Source of the DNA: Coprococcus aceti | GTDB lineage: Bacteria > Bacillota > Clostridia > Lachnospirales > Lachnospiraceae | DNA: 64,000 bases | Assembly (NCBI RefSeq): GCF_025567285.1 | Contig: NZ_JAOQJT010000001.1 | Coordinates: 496,001 to 560,000, forward strand | Reading direction: 5' to 3' | Shown: piece after piece, positions 1 through 9,306 of the stretch | Layout of the letters: each line of letters begins with the position of its first letter | Position numbering within the stretch: the first letter of the stretch is position 1 | Notes under the pieces: generated by a model | Told to the model about the DNA's origin: nothing | The model's database searches: none | What the model saw: the letters and a program-made list of their open reading frames with translations, nothing else | Made by a program: the position numbers and the translations under genes

Positions 1-246
1 ATATTTGAATGTGCGGAATTTGTCTGTTGTAAAGTGCTGGTTCAGGTATTCGCGGACAAATTTTATCTCCAGGGTAAGTTCTGCCTGGTCGGAGCTGGAC
101 AGATATGCAAGAAACTGAAGCAGGTCAAACTGAAGCATCTCTCTTGTCTTGAGTCCTGTCTTCTGGCGCGCACCGTAGCCGTCGTTGTCCAGCGAATCGG
201 CATAGGAATAGCAGTTGTCCAGTTCGGCTTTTAGTGAGTAATTCAT
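1..246 (-). CDS. Hypothetical protein, N-terminal 82 residues (cut by window edge)
   Basis: A leftward reading frame opens with ATG at 244-246 and stays open to the window edge. A GGAAAGGATGGGG stretch lies upstream as a possible ribosome binding site. The visible residues start MNYSLKAELDNCYSYADSLD and continue as a charged helical domain with no signal peptide or membrane segment. I do not recognise the family from this fragment; the rest of the gene lies outside the window. It diverges from hisA, and the intergenic region 247-437 must hold promoters for both. Confidence 0.7.
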   Translation of the reverse strand, partial: MNYSLKAELDNCYSYADSLDNDGYGARQKTGLKTREMLQFDLLQFLAYLSSSDQAELTLEIKFVREYLNQHFTTDKFRTFKY

Positions 247-345
247 AAGTTGTTCCCCATCCTTTCCATAAAGCACATAATTGTATCTATTGTAAAGCCT
301 TTGGCCCATGTAATCAAATAAAGTTTTGCCTGGTTAATCCATTTA

Positions 346-375
346 TTGTGTCATATTTGTATTTTGTATGATAAA
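346..375 (+). promoter_or_regulatory. Possible sigma-A promoter for hisA
   Basis: TTGTGT at 346-351 and GATAAA at 370-375 are separated by 18 bases, about 60 bases before the hisA start. Both boxes are imperfect, so this is a weak call. Confidence 0.3.
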
Positions 376-437
376 ATAGCAGTTATATGAGCAAAATTTA
401 CACCAAAAGGTGACAAACGCGACAGGAGACAGACGAT

Positions 438-1214
438 ATGAGATTCAGACCATGCATAGACATACACAATGGACAGGTAAAGCAGATAGTTGGAGGCAGT
501 CTCTGTGATGAGGGTGACAGAGCAGATGAAAACTTTGTATCACAGAAGGACGGAGACTTCTTTGCTGAACTGTACAAAAGCTATGGACTTAAGGGTGGTC
601 ATATCATACTTCTCAATCCTGCGTCCAGCGAATACTATGACGCCGATGTAAGACAGGCACAGCTCGCTCTGGCTGCATATCCGGGAGGACTGCAGATAGG
701 CGGGGGAATAAATGCTGACAATGCACAGCGGTTCATAGATATGGGTGCGTCACATGTCATAGCCACATCATTTGTGTTCAGGGATGGAGAGATCAACTAC
801 GACAACCTGAAGGCACTTGAGAAGGCTGTGGGCAGAGAACATCTGGTGCTGGATCTGTCCTGCCGGAAGAGGGACGGAGAGTATTATATTGTCACTGACA
901 GATGGCAGAAATTTACAAATGTAAAGGTGGAGGAGGCAACGCTTGACCGGCTCTCAGAATACTGCGACGAGTATCTCGTTCATGCGGTGGATGTGGAGGG
1001 CAAGGCGTCAGGCATAGAGACCCATGTTGCGGACATGCTTGGAAGATGGGGAAAGCTGCCGATGACATATGCCGGAGGTGTGGCATCATTTGACGATCTG
1101 GAACAGCTCAGAAGTCTCGGAAGGAACAGGATAGACGTGACCATAGGGAGTGCACTGGATATCTTTGGGGGACATATGGCGTTTCAGGAGATTATAAGGT
1201 TTATGGAGGGTTAA
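438..1214 (+). CDS. hisA: Phosphoribosylformimino-AICAR ribotide isomerase, eukaryotic type (HisA)
   Basis: A cytosolic 258-residue TIM-barrel enzyme that performs the Amadori rearrangement of ProFAR in histidine biosynthesis. The sequence matches the plant/fungal branch of HisA, not the usual bacterial one: it opens RFRPCIDIHNGQVKQIVGG, has YPGGLQIGGGI near residues 91-101, LDLSCRKRDG and VTDRWQKF in the middle, and TYAGGVAS then DVTIGSALDIFGG at the end, the two phosphate-binding loops. The start follows an AGGAG-like site 9 bases upstream. No other his genes are adjacent; the next gene, a glycanase, starts 1 base after the stop, so the pair may be co-transcribed. The family call is strong; the eukaryotic-type assignment comes from remembered plant and yeast sequences. 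Confidence 0.9.
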   Translation: MRFRPCIDIHNGQVKQIVGGSLCDEGDRADENFVSQKDGDFFAELYKSYGLKGGHIILLNPASSEYYDADVRQAQLALAAYPGGLQIGGGINADNAQRFIDMGASHVIATSFVFRDGEINYDNLKALEKAVGREHLVLDLSCRKRDGEYYIVTDRWQKFTNVKVEEATLDRLSEYCDEYLVHAVDVEGKASGIETHVADMLGRWGKLPMTYAGGVASFDDLEQLRSLGRNRIDVTIGSALDIFGGHMAFQEIIRFMEG

Positions 1215-1215
1215 C

Positions 1216-3489
1216 ATGGCAAAGATGAAGAAGGTACTGGCCATTGCGATGGCTGCGGCTATGGGTATGTCCATGCTGGCTGGCTGCGGAGGTCAGGGCA
1301 AGGACGATGTGACAGAGGCGACAAGCCAGGCGGAGACCAGCGAGGCTGCGACCTCGGAGGAGAAGACAGAGGAGGCTGCTTCGGAGGAGGCTGAACAGGA
1401 GAAGACAGAGGTCAAGGCAGGGGATGTCCTGATAGACCTGAACTTTGATGACAATGACACGGACGAGTGCCATACATATTCAAATGGCGGACAGGCCGTA
1501 CTCGGAGCAGAGAACGGAGAACTGTGTCTGGATATAACCGGAACAGGAAGCCTAGATTATGCGAACCAGATATACTATGACGGATTTGAGCTCAACCAGG
1601 ACTGTGTGTATGAGCTGTCATTTGACGTGCACAGCACCATTGAGAGAGGAATTCAGTACAGACTTCAGATAAATGGCGGTGATTACCACGCTTATGTGAT
1701 GGATGACATAACGATAGGCACTGAGACACAGCACATATCCAACCAGTTCACCATGAGCGAGGCATCGGATCCGGCACCTAGAATGTGTATGAATCTGGGA
1801 CATTTCGAGGGCGTTGGTGATGACAGCGTGCCTCACAAGGTATACTTTGACAATATCAAGCTCACTGTAGTTGACGCCTCAAGCGCACAGAGCGTTGAGG
1901 GTATTCCTGATCCAAAGCTGGTTGGCATCAACCAGATGGGTTACGGCAAGGATGCGAAGAAGCTTGCCACAGTGACTGACAGAGACGCCAAGAGCTACGA
2001 GGTAAAGAGCGTCGCTGATGACAAGGTAGTCAGCAAGGGTGACGTATCTGGCTGGGATTACGATCCTGCTGTGGGCGACAAATGTGCGGTTATAGATTTC
2101 TCTGATGTCAAGGATCAGGGTACATACAAGATAGTTCTCGACACCGGAGCAGAATCATACGAGTTCCCTGTTGGGGATGGCGTGTATGACGATATATACA
2201 AGGCGTCAGTGCTCATGTTCTATGACCAGAGATGTGGAACAGAGCTTGATTCAGCCATAGCCGGTGATTTTGCACACGCTGCATGTCACACGGGAACTGC
2301 CATAGTGTACGGCTCAGATGTTGCAAAGGATGTGACCGGCGGATGGCATGATGCCGGAGACTACGGAAGATATGTTGTTCCGGGCGCAAAGGCGGTACAG
2401 GATCTGCTCCTTACATATGAGGATTCAGAGTATGCGGCAAAGGACGACGCTATCGGAATACCTGAGAGCGGCAACGGTGTTCCTGACGTTCTGGATGAGG
2501 TCAGATACGAGCTTGACTGGATGCTCAAGATGCAGGATGAGACCAGCGGCGGAGTTTATCACAAGGTTACCGGAGAGGTGTTCCCTGAGATGGTGGCTGC
2601 TGTTGAGGAGACTGCACAGATGATACTCTCACCTATATCCAACACAGCAACAGGCGATTTTGCGGCTGTTATGGCAAAGGCTTCAGTTGTATACAGAAAG
2701 TACGATGCAGCATTTGCAGATTCATGTCTTGCTGCAGCTCAGAAGGCATGGAAGTATCTTGAGCAGCATCAGGGAGATGCAGGCTTTAAGAACGTTGGAA
2801 GCATAGTTACAGGTGAGTATCCTGACAGCAATGACAGCGATGAGTACCTGTGGGCAGCAGCGGAGCTGTATATCGCAACAGGTGATGAGAGCTACAATGA
2901 TTATGTGAAGACAGCCATCGAGGGAAGCGTTAAGTACGGCCTTGGATGGGCGGATGTCGGATATTATGGAATATATGACTACTGTGTAAATGTAAAGGAC
3001 TGCGCAGCAGAGAAGGAGATACTTAAGAAGGGTGCTGACAAGCTTGTAGATAACTATGCCGGCAGCGGCTTCGGTTCAACAACAGGCGGCTCTTATGTAT
3101 GGGGAAGCAACATGGTCGTTGCGGATAACGGAATCCTTCTGCTCATGGCATCAAAGGTTCTGGGCGACGATTCATATGTGGACTATGCGGCAGACCAGCT
3201 CAACTATATACTTGGAAGAAATGCAGTCAGCTACTGTTATGTGACAGGATATGGTTCACAGACTCCTGAGAATCCACACCACAGACCTTCAGAGGCACTG
3301 GGCAAGGCAATGCCTGGAATGCTTGTGGGCGGTGCCGATGGAAACCTTGAGGATCCATATGCGAAGGCTGTTCTTGCAAAGATTCCAAAGGAGAGATGCT
3401 ATGTCGACAACGCACAGAGTTATTCATGTAATGAGGTAACGATCTACTGGAATTCACCTCTTGTATATCTTCTTGCGAACTTCAAGTAG
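1216..3489 (+). CDS. Secreted GH9 endoglucanase-type lipoprotein
   Basis: A 757-residue surface glycoside hydrolase of family 9, which cleaves beta-1,4-glucans (cellulose-like or mixed-linkage) by inversion. Residues 1-24 form a lipoprotein signal with lipobox LAGC (Cys24), followed by a Ser/Thr/Glu-rich linker to about residue 66. Residues 68-215 look like a CBM4/9-type beta-sandwich, about 235-330 like the Ig-like domain that precedes GH9 modules, and 335-757 is the catalytic domain. It carries WHDAGDYG (about 377-384, metal and catalytic Asp), HHRPS (about 686-690) and NEVTIYWN with the general-acid Glu near residue 738. A GGAGG site sits 6 bases before the ATG, inside the end of hisA. Lipid anchoring suggests use of oligosaccharides at the cell surface. 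Exact substrate cannot be told from sequence. Confidence 0.93.
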   Translation: MAKMKKVLAIAMAAAMGMSMLAGCGGQGKDDVTEATSQAETSEAATSEEKTEEAASEEAEQEKTEVKAGDVLIDLNFDDNDTDECHTYSNGGQAVLGAENGELCLDITGTGSLDYANQIYYDGFELNQDCVYELSFDVHSTIERGIQYRLQINGGDYHAYVMDDITIGTETQHISNQFTMSEASDPAPRMCMNLGHFEGVGDDSVPHKVYFDNIKLTVVDASSAQSVEGIPDPKLVGINQMGYGKDAKKLATVTDRDAKSYEVKSVADDKVVSKGDVSGWDYDPAVGDKCAVIDFSDVKDQGTYKIVLDTGAESYEFPVGDGVYDDIYKASVLMFYDQRCGTELDSAIAGDFAHAACHTGTAIVYGSDVAKDVTGGWHDAGDYGRYVVPGAKAVQDLLLTYEDSEYAAKDDAIGIPESGNGVPDVLDEVRYELDWMLKMQDETSGGVYHKVTGEVFPEMVAAVEETAQMILSPISNTATGDFAAVMAKASVVYRKYDAAFADSCLAAAQKAWKYLEQHQGDAGFKNVGSIVTGEYPDSNDSDEYLWAAAELYIATGDESYNDYVKTAIEGSVKYGLGWADVGYYGIYDYCVNVKDCAAEKEILKKGADKLVDNYAGSGFGSTTGGSYVWGSNMVVADNGILLLMASKVLGDDSYVDYAADQLNYILGRNAVSYCYVTGYGSQTPENPHHRPSEALGKAMPGMLVGGADGNLEDPYAKAVLAKIPKERCYVDNAQSYSCNEVTIYWNSPLVYLLANFK

Positions 3490-3574
3490 CAAATATTTAA
3501 GAATATGTAACTATAATTAGTACATCATATTTGATATAACTATTGAATATCATGTAAGGAATCGGTATGGAAAT

Positions 3575-6500
3575 ATGAATGAATATGTAGACAAAATAAA
3601 AAAGCTTATGGAGAAAGAGATGGTCAGATATGTTATAGCCGGAGGAATGACCACGGCTGTGAATCTTGTATCATTCTTTGTGTTGAGACTTGTGACGGAT
3701 CTGTCGCGAAGTGCGGCGAATATCATAGCGATAATGCTTGCCATATTATTTGCCTACTTTGCAAATGGATTTTACGTGTTCAGGTCGGAGCAGAGGAAGA
3801 GTGTAGGCCGGATCATAAGGGAGTTCATATCATTTGTGGGCATGCGTCTGTTTGCCATGGTGGTGGAGGTCGTTGGAACCAACCTGCTGTGCGACTCCTT
3901 CAGATACAATGAGTTTATATCAAAGATAATAATTCAGGTAGTTGTACTTGTAATAAACTATATATTCAGCAAATGCTTCGTATTTAAGAAGGATAAAAAG
4001 CCTGTAAAGGATATATTGGCTGACAACTATATCATGATAATCGCTTTTATCATCCCGGCTATATTTATGTTCGTGCTGTGGGTGGTGGCGGAGATAGGAC
4101 CATTTGGCGGACACAGCCTTACCATGGTGGACAGTCTTCACCAGTATCTGCCATTCTTCTCTGATTATCATGACAAACTGGTGAACGAGGGAAGCCTGTT
4201 CTATACATGGGACATAGGCATGGGAAGCAATCTGCTTGACATAATCGCCTACTATATGGCTTGTCCTCTGAACTTTATAATCGTGCTGTTCAGTAGGGAG
4301 CATCTGTACATAGCGATGTGCCTGCTCATAAGTATCAAGATAGCTCTGTCCGGTATGACCATGGCGAGCTATCTTGGATACAAGTGCAGGAACAAGAACA
4401 ACCTGCTAATCATTCCATTTGCTGTGGCATATGCACTCAGCAACTATGTCATAGGATATTCATGGAATCTCATGTGGATGGACTGTATACTGATACTTCC
4501 GCTTATCATGCAGGGCTTCGAGCAGATGATGGAGGACGGCAGCAACTACAGACTGTACACACTCAGTCTGTTCTATGGACTTCTGTGTAACTACTATATA
4601 TGTTTCATGATATGTGTGTTCCTGGTTCTCCAGTTTATACTCACCAATCACAAGAACATATACAAGGGCGCAGAGGACACTTTGAGATTTGCGGGAACAT
4701 CTGTCATGGCTGCGGCTATGTCTGCGTTTCTGCTGATCCCAGCTTATATCGGGCTTAACACCACGGCGTCTGCCACCAGACATTTTCCTAAATGGGAGTG
4801 GTACGGAAGCATATGGGATATGATAAAGCAGATGTTTGTCTTGACTGAGCCGATAAAGAGCCAGCAGTTTGACGGCGGTGTGAACCTGTACTGCGGTACA
4901 TTTGCCATACTGCTGATAGGAATATATATTTTCAATACAAAGATCAAATGGTACGAGAAGCTTAAGAATGTGATACTGATCGTATTTCTCATGATGAGCT
5001 TCAACAATACGCTGCTCAACTATATATGGCACGGCTTCCATGATCAGTACGGAATCCCGAACAGATTTTCATTCCTGTTCATCTTCATTCTGCTGAGCAT
5101 GGGATACGAGGCCATTGCAAATACAGACAAGAAGCAGATACCGGGAATAGCCCTGGGAATCATCGTGGCGTTCGGTTTCCTGGTTTATGCAGACAAGAAT
5201 ATTGATATGGACAGGACGGTAATTATCCTCACATGGGTGCTGTTTGCTGTGTACTCGGCGGGAATCCTGGTGCTGGGACTTGTCCGCGGCAAAGGCAGAT
5301 TCGCAGTGGCAGCTATACTTTCAGTGTTGTGTCTGACTGAGATCGTGTTCAGCGCGGCAAAGGGATACGAGAGCAACGGAACGGTGAACATACCGGATTA
5401 CTATGGCGATGCTGCTAGTGTGCAGGCCGCTATAGATTCTGTTAAGACAGGCCATTTTCCGTATAGAACGGAGCTCAACAACACAAAGGTGGTGGATGAA
5501 TCTACCTATTACAATATGCAGGGAGTCAGCCTGTTTGGTTCGACGGTTTCAAATGACCTTGTGAATGCCATGCACGGACTTGGTTTCTACACAGGTGCCA
5601 ATGAGTTCCTGTTTGACGGAGCAAATCCGGTGTCAAGTTCGGTTCTGGGCATAAGATATTTGTTCAGGAGACAGGATGAGCATATGTCCTACGATATGGA
5701 CTATGTGGATACAGTGGATGGCGTTGATGTATACCAGAACAGCCGGGCGCTCAAGCTGGGCTTCATGGTGAATAACGAGCTGAAAGACTGGACTTCTGAC
5801 GCATCGAATATGTTTGACAGTATAAATAATTTCGTGGAAAAGTCGACTGGGGTGGCTGGTACGTTCAGCCAGATATATCCGGAGGTAACTGGCTCTTCAA
5901 ATGACATCACGATAACACATGACAATCCGTACAGTGAATACTTTGGACTTTCCGATATCACACCGGGTATCGTGAGCTTTGGACTCAGCTTTGACATAAC
6001 AGAGGAACAGAATGATCTGTACATCATAGCGAACTGCAATGGAATCACCAAGATAAGGATATATGTGAACGGTGAGGAGCAGAATTACGAGAGACTTCAG
6101 TACCAGACATACCATGTGGGACATCTGATAAAGGGAACCAACGTGGAGGTCGAGTATTATTTCTCTGCGGGTGTACCTGACAATACATCTGCAAGACTTA
6201 CGATAGCCACTCTCAACGGTGCTGCATTTGACCAGGCGTATGAGGGATGGGCTGACAATCAGTTAAATATCAACAAATTTGAGGATGGATATGTGAAGGG
6301 ACATATATCAGTCGATGAGGCTGGCCTGATGTTCACATCCATACCATATGATTCGGGCTGGACTGCCTATGTTGATGGCAGAAAGACCGATATACAGACT
6401 GTTGCGGGAGCATTTATCGCACTGGATCTTGAGAAGGGAGACCATGTGATAGAGTTCAAGTATTTCCCTAGAGGACTCAAGAGCGGCCTGATATTCACAT

Positions 6501-6622
6501 TTGCCGGATGGCTTGTGTTTGCACTGCTTATGAATGCGAAGACCATCAAGGAGAAGCGCGGCAGCAAAAAGGGGAAGCCAGAGGATGAGGATCGGACAGA
6601 TGATGAAGCAGCGATAGAGTAA
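3575..6622 (+). CDS. GtrA-YfhO fusion: polytopic membrane glycosylation protein
   Basis: A 1015-residue membrane protein. Residues about 15-140 form a four-helix GtrA-type domain, a family proposed to move undecaprenyl-linked sugars across the membrane. From about 165 a GT-C-like YfhO domain begins, with an extracytoplasmic EIGPFGG...MVDSLHQY segment after the first helix, many transmembrane helices up to about residue 600, a large extracytoplasmic part (about 610-975), a last helix near 980-995 and a charged cytoplasmic tail. YfhO in Bacillus subtilis is required to glycosylate lipoteichoic acid. The fusion suggests one polypeptide that both presents a lipid-linked sugar outside and transfers it, which is inference. 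It follows the GH9 gene by 85 bases with no clear terminator between. Confidence 0.82.
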   Translation: MNEYVDKIKKLMEKEMVRYVIAGGMTTAVNLVSFFVLRLVTDLSRSAANIIAIMLAILFAYFANGFYVFRSEQRKSVGRIIREFISFVGMRLFAMVVEVVGTNLLCDSFRYNEFISKIIIQVVVLVINYIFSKCFVFKKDKKPVKDILADNYIMIIAFIIPAIFMFVLWVVAEIGPFGGHSLTMVDSLHQYLPFFSDYHDKLVNEGSLFYTWDIGMGSNLLDIIAYYMACPLNFIIVLFSREHLYIAMCLLISIKIALSGMTMASYLGYKCRNKNNLLIIPFAVAYALSNYVIGYSWNLMWMDCILILPLIMQGFEQMMEDGSNYRLYTLSLFYGLLCNYYICFMICVFLVLQFILTNHKNIYKGAEDTLRFAGTSVMAAAMSAFLLIPAYIGLNTTASATRHFPKWEWYGSIWDMIKQMFVLTEPIKSQQFDGGVNLYCGTFAILLIGIYIFNTKIKWYEKLKNVILIVFLMMSFNNTLLNYIWHGFHDQYGIPNRFSFLFIFILLSMGYEAIANTDKKQIPGIALGIIVAFGFLVYADKNIDMDRTVIILTWVLFAVYSAGILVLGLVRGKGRFAVAAILSVLCLTEIVFSAAKGYESNGTVNIPDYYGDAASVQAAIDSVKTGHFPYRTELNNTKVVDESTYYNMQGVSLFGSTVSNDLVNAMHGLGFYTGANEFLFDGANPVSSSVLGIRYLFRRQDEHMSYDMDYVDTVDGVDVYQNSRALKLGFMVNNELKDWTSDASNMFDSINNFVEKSTGVAGTFSQIYPEVTGSSNDITITHDNPYSEYFGLSDITPGIVSFGLSFDITEEQNDLYIIANCNGITKIRIYVNGEEQNYERLQYQTYHVGHLIKGTNVEVEYYFSAGVPDNTSARLTIATLNGAAFDQAYEGWADNQLNINKFEDGYVKGHISVDEAGLMFTSIPYDSGWTAYVDGRKTDIQTVAGAFIALDLEKGDHVIEFKYFPRGLKSGLIFTFAGWLVFALLMNAKTIKEKRGSKKGKPEDEDRTDDEAAIE

Positions 6623-6755
6623 TGCAGATCTGTTGATAGATAAAATATGCATAATAACGAGGTAGAATGGCTGGGAGACCATAAAAAGTAGTCCAATATG
6701 TACAAAATAACAGAGAAAATTTGTACATTATTCAGCATAAAAAACTATATGAGCG

Positions 6756-6784
6756 TTGACCTTAATAATTATTTATAATATAAT
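6756..6784 (+). promoter_or_regulatory. Sigma-A promoter for the hybrid kinase
   Basis: TTGACC at 6756-6761 and a perfect TATAAT at 6779-6784 are spaced by 17 bases, 71 bases before the kinase start. It is one of the best promoters in the window. Confidence 0.8.
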
Positions 6785-6854
6785 GTATCCATGTGGATAT
6801 GCATAGGAGTGTCTATGTGGCAAACGCAATATTTATAGAAACAGAGGTGCATTA

Positions 6855-8600
6855 ATGGACAAAATTAAGGAAATTGGGATTAAGCCGCTTGCACTGGCCA
6901 TGGCTGTTCTGGCTTTGCTGGCGGGAGTGCTGGGAGTCGCCGGTATAGGTGTGGGAGCTATTATATGTGGCGTCCTGGCAGCGGTCGTTGCTGTTCTGGT
7001 ATTACTGGTATTCGGAGATGGCAACATGGGATCAGCAGGAAAGTCTGATAAGTATAAGAAACTTTTCATGAACCTTCCTATAGGATTTGCACAGGCGAGG
7101 ATCGTTAATGATCCTGTCAACGGAACAAACTACGAGATAGTAGACGCCAATGAGATATTTGGGGAGTATTTCAAGCTCGATGTGTCTGACTACAAGGACA
7201 AGATACTGAAGGAGAGCAAGATAGAGGTACTTCAGGATATCAATGCATGGTTCACAGCTTATAACAACTCCGGCACCAAAGAGGGAGATCTGATGGATGT
7301 TGAGATCACCATGGAGTCACTTCAGAAGGTGTTCAACACGGTTATGTATAAGTCTGAGGCTGATTACATCAACATGGTAGTCATAGATGTGACCAAGCAG
7401 AAGGAGACTGAGGAGAAGCTCAGCAAGGCCATCGTGGATGCGAATGCAGCATACAAGACACAGGCCGAGTTCCTTGCAAACATGAGCCACGAGATAAGAA
7501 CACCTATAAACGGTATTCTCGGTATGCTCCAGCTCACACTTATGGCTGAGGATCTTCAGGCTGATTACAGAGATAACCTTATCACAGCTAAGAACTGTGC
7601 AGACACACTGCTCAGACTTATCAATGATATTCTTGATATAAGCAAGCTTGAGGCTGGTAAGTACAAGATCAAGGAAGAGACATTTGACATCAGGACTGCC
7701 ATTGAGGACACAGTTGCTGCACAGGTTCCGATCGCAACCAACAAGGGACTGCAGCTCGACTGTTCATTTGGAAGCAATATTCCAAAGCTTGTCCGCGGTG
7801 ATGGACAGAGAATCCAGCAGGTTCTCAACTGCCTGCTTTCAAATGCTATCAAGTTTACATCCGAGGGAAGCGTAAGAGTCAAGATAGCATCCATGGATGA
7901 TGGGGACAACAAGATTAAGATCAGAATGGCAGTTGCAGATACCGGTATAGGTATCTCAGAGGCTAACATGAGCAAGCTGTTCATAAGATTCAGCCAGGTA
8001 GATGCATCAGATACAAGAAAGTACGGTGGTTCAGGTCTGGGACTTGTCATCACCAAGCAGATCGTTGAGCTGATGGGTGGTAACATAACAGTTCAGAGTA
8101 AGGAAGATATAGGTTCAACATTCATCGTCGAGATACCACTCAAGGTTATCAAAGCGGCAGATGCAGCAGATGAGTTCCTCAAAGAGAAGGAGGAGCCTGC
8201 AGTATTCTCCATCAATGCACACAGCAAGGCAAGGATACTTGTTGCAGAGGATGAGCCGGTCAACCAGCAGGTTATCGGTAAGCTTCTCGGTATGGCAGGA
8301 TTCTCATACGATATAGCTGAGAATGGTCAGAAGGCTGTTGAGCTGTTCAAGACCAAGATATACGATGCGGCACTGTTTGACGTACAGATGCCAGTTATGG
8401 ATGGTATAGCAGCTACACAGGAGATCAGGGAGATAGAGCGCAAGGAGAAGAGAAAGAGACTTCCGATCATTGCGGTTACGGCGAGAGCCATGTTCGGTGA
8501 CAAGGAGAGGATCCTTGAGAACCAGCTTGATGATTATATCGCAAAGCCTTATAATCTCAATGATGTGGTTGATACACTGAATAAGTACATAGACGACTGA
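6855..8600 (+). CDS. Hybrid sensor histidine kinase with C-terminal receiver
   Basis: A 581-residue two-component sensor. Two hydrophobic segments lie at about 12-55, with almost no extracytoplasmic loop. A PAS-like region follows (about 70-190), then a HisKA domain with the H-box NMSHEIRTPINGILGM (phospho-acceptor His212), a HATPase domain with the N box and the glycine motifs DTGIGIS and GGSGLGLVI, and a receiver domain (about 455-580) with acceptor Asp509 in LFDVQMPVMDG and the conserved Lys in AKPYN. There is no Hpt domain and no output domain, so a separate phosphotransferase or regulator is needed. It has its own promoter and terminator and stands alone. Ligand unknown; the buried N-terminus suggests sensing of something in the membrane or cytosol. 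Confidence 0.93.
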   Translation: MDKIKEIGIKPLALAMAVLALLAGVLGVAGIGVGAIICGVLAAVVAVLVLLVFGDGNMGSAGKSDKYKKLFMNLPIGFAQARIVNDPVNGTNYEIVDANEIFGEYFKLDVSDYKDKILKESKIEVLQDINAWFTAYNNSGTKEGDLMDVEITMESLQKVFNTVMYKSEADYINMVVIDVTKQKETEEKLSKAIVDANAAYKTQAEFLANMSHEIRTPINGILGMLQLTLMAEDLQADYRDNLITAKNCADTLLRLINDILDISKLEAGKYKIKEETFDIRTAIEDTVAAQVPIATNKGLQLDCSFGSNIPKLVRGDGQRIQQVLNCLLSNAIKFTSEGSVRVKIASMDDGDNKIKIRMAVADTGIGISEANMSKLFIRFSQVDASDTRKYGGSGLGLVITKQIVELMGGNITVQSKEDIGSTFIVEIPLKVIKAADAADEFLKEKEEPAVFSINAHSKARILVAEDEPVNQQVIGKLLGMAGFSYDIAENGQKAVELFKTKIYDAALFDVQMPVMDGIAATQEIREIERKEKRKRLPIIAVTARAMFGDKERILENQLDDYIAKPYNLNDVVDTLNKYIDD

Positions 8601-8649
8601 TGTGAAAGGTCATAAGTATACATGACATAGTGAGAAACAAAGTCAAATA

Positions 8650-8697
8650 AAAAATCGGGGATTATGGAATCAACACCCATATTCCCGGTTTTTTTAG
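8650..8697 (+). terminator. Intrinsic terminator after the hybrid kinase
   Basis: An A-rich 5' arm with TCGGGG pairs with a 3' arm carrying CCCGG plus a run of seven T. The stem is about 18 bp with wobble pairs and one bulged T. Confidence 0.85.
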
Positions 8698-8757
8698 TTT
8701 TACATGGATATATTAAGGCAGATAAAGAAAGATCTATATTACATGGAGGTATATGAT

Positions 8758-9141
8758 ATGTCAGATTTTTTCCAGGATGTGTTCAACAAGACCAAGAAGT
8801 TTGCAAATAATGCGGTGGATGAGACGAAGGACGCAGCGCAGAAGGCAAAGCTCAACAACAAGATATCAAATGAGGTGCAGATGATCGACAGGAACATGGT
8901 TGAGATTGGCAAGTATTTCTACGAGCGGAACAAGGAGAATCCACCTCAGGAGCTGCTCCAGTATTTCAACAATGTAAAGGTTCTTCAGGACAGTATAGCC
9001 ATAAGCAGGAGCGAGATACAGAACATTGATAATGCCATGGCGGCAAGGAAGCAGGCTGATATGAATCCTAATCAGAGTCCTAACCAGAACTATAACCAGA
9101 ACCCAAATAACAATCAGAACATGGGAAATGGACAATTTTAG
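8758..9141 (+). CDS. Small coiled-coil hypothetical protein
   Basis: A 127-residue soluble protein. I use ATG 8758 because GGAGG at 8745-8749 fits it; an in-frame ATG at 8704 lies next to the previous terminator and has no such site. Residues 1-30 are an amphipathic Lys/Asp-rich helix (MSDFFQDVFNKTKKFANNAV), about 35-100 are predicted coiled coil, and the last 25 residues are Asn/Pro/Gln-rich low complexity (NPNQSPNQNYNQNP). Similar short proteins in clostridia end in a zinc ribbon; none is present here. It sits between two terminators as a single-gene unit. Function unknown. Confidence 0.75.
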   Translation: MSDFFQDVFNKTKKFANNAVDETKDAAQKAKLNNKISNEVQMIDRNMVEIGKYFYERNKENPPQELLQYFNNVKVLQDSIAISRSEIQNIDNAMAARKQADMNPNQSPNQNYNQNPNNNQNMGNGQF

Positions 9142-9176
9142 TAAAAAAAATTATATATACATGCTGTAAAATCAGA

Positions 9177-9206
9177 AGCCCGTTCGTAACAGGACGGGCT
9201 TTTTGT
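9177..9206 (+). terminator. Intrinsic terminator
   Basis: AGCCCGT and ACGGGCT form a stem with a short loop, followed by five T. It ends the small coiled-coil gene and insulates the Tad locus. Confidence 0.9.
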
Positions 9207-9306
9207 ATATTGAAATTGGGCAATATACAGCCTGTATATAGTCGCAATTTATAAAATTTTCTTTATGAAATCCCCCCTTTACAAAGGCTGAGAGAGGGTG
9301 TAAGGT

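Noticed and set aside
3920..4303. Long - strand frames inside the GtrA-YfhO, kinase, Tad, ATPase and valS genes
   Set aside because: All lie opposite well-supported genes, lack ribosome binding sites and show no domain pattern.
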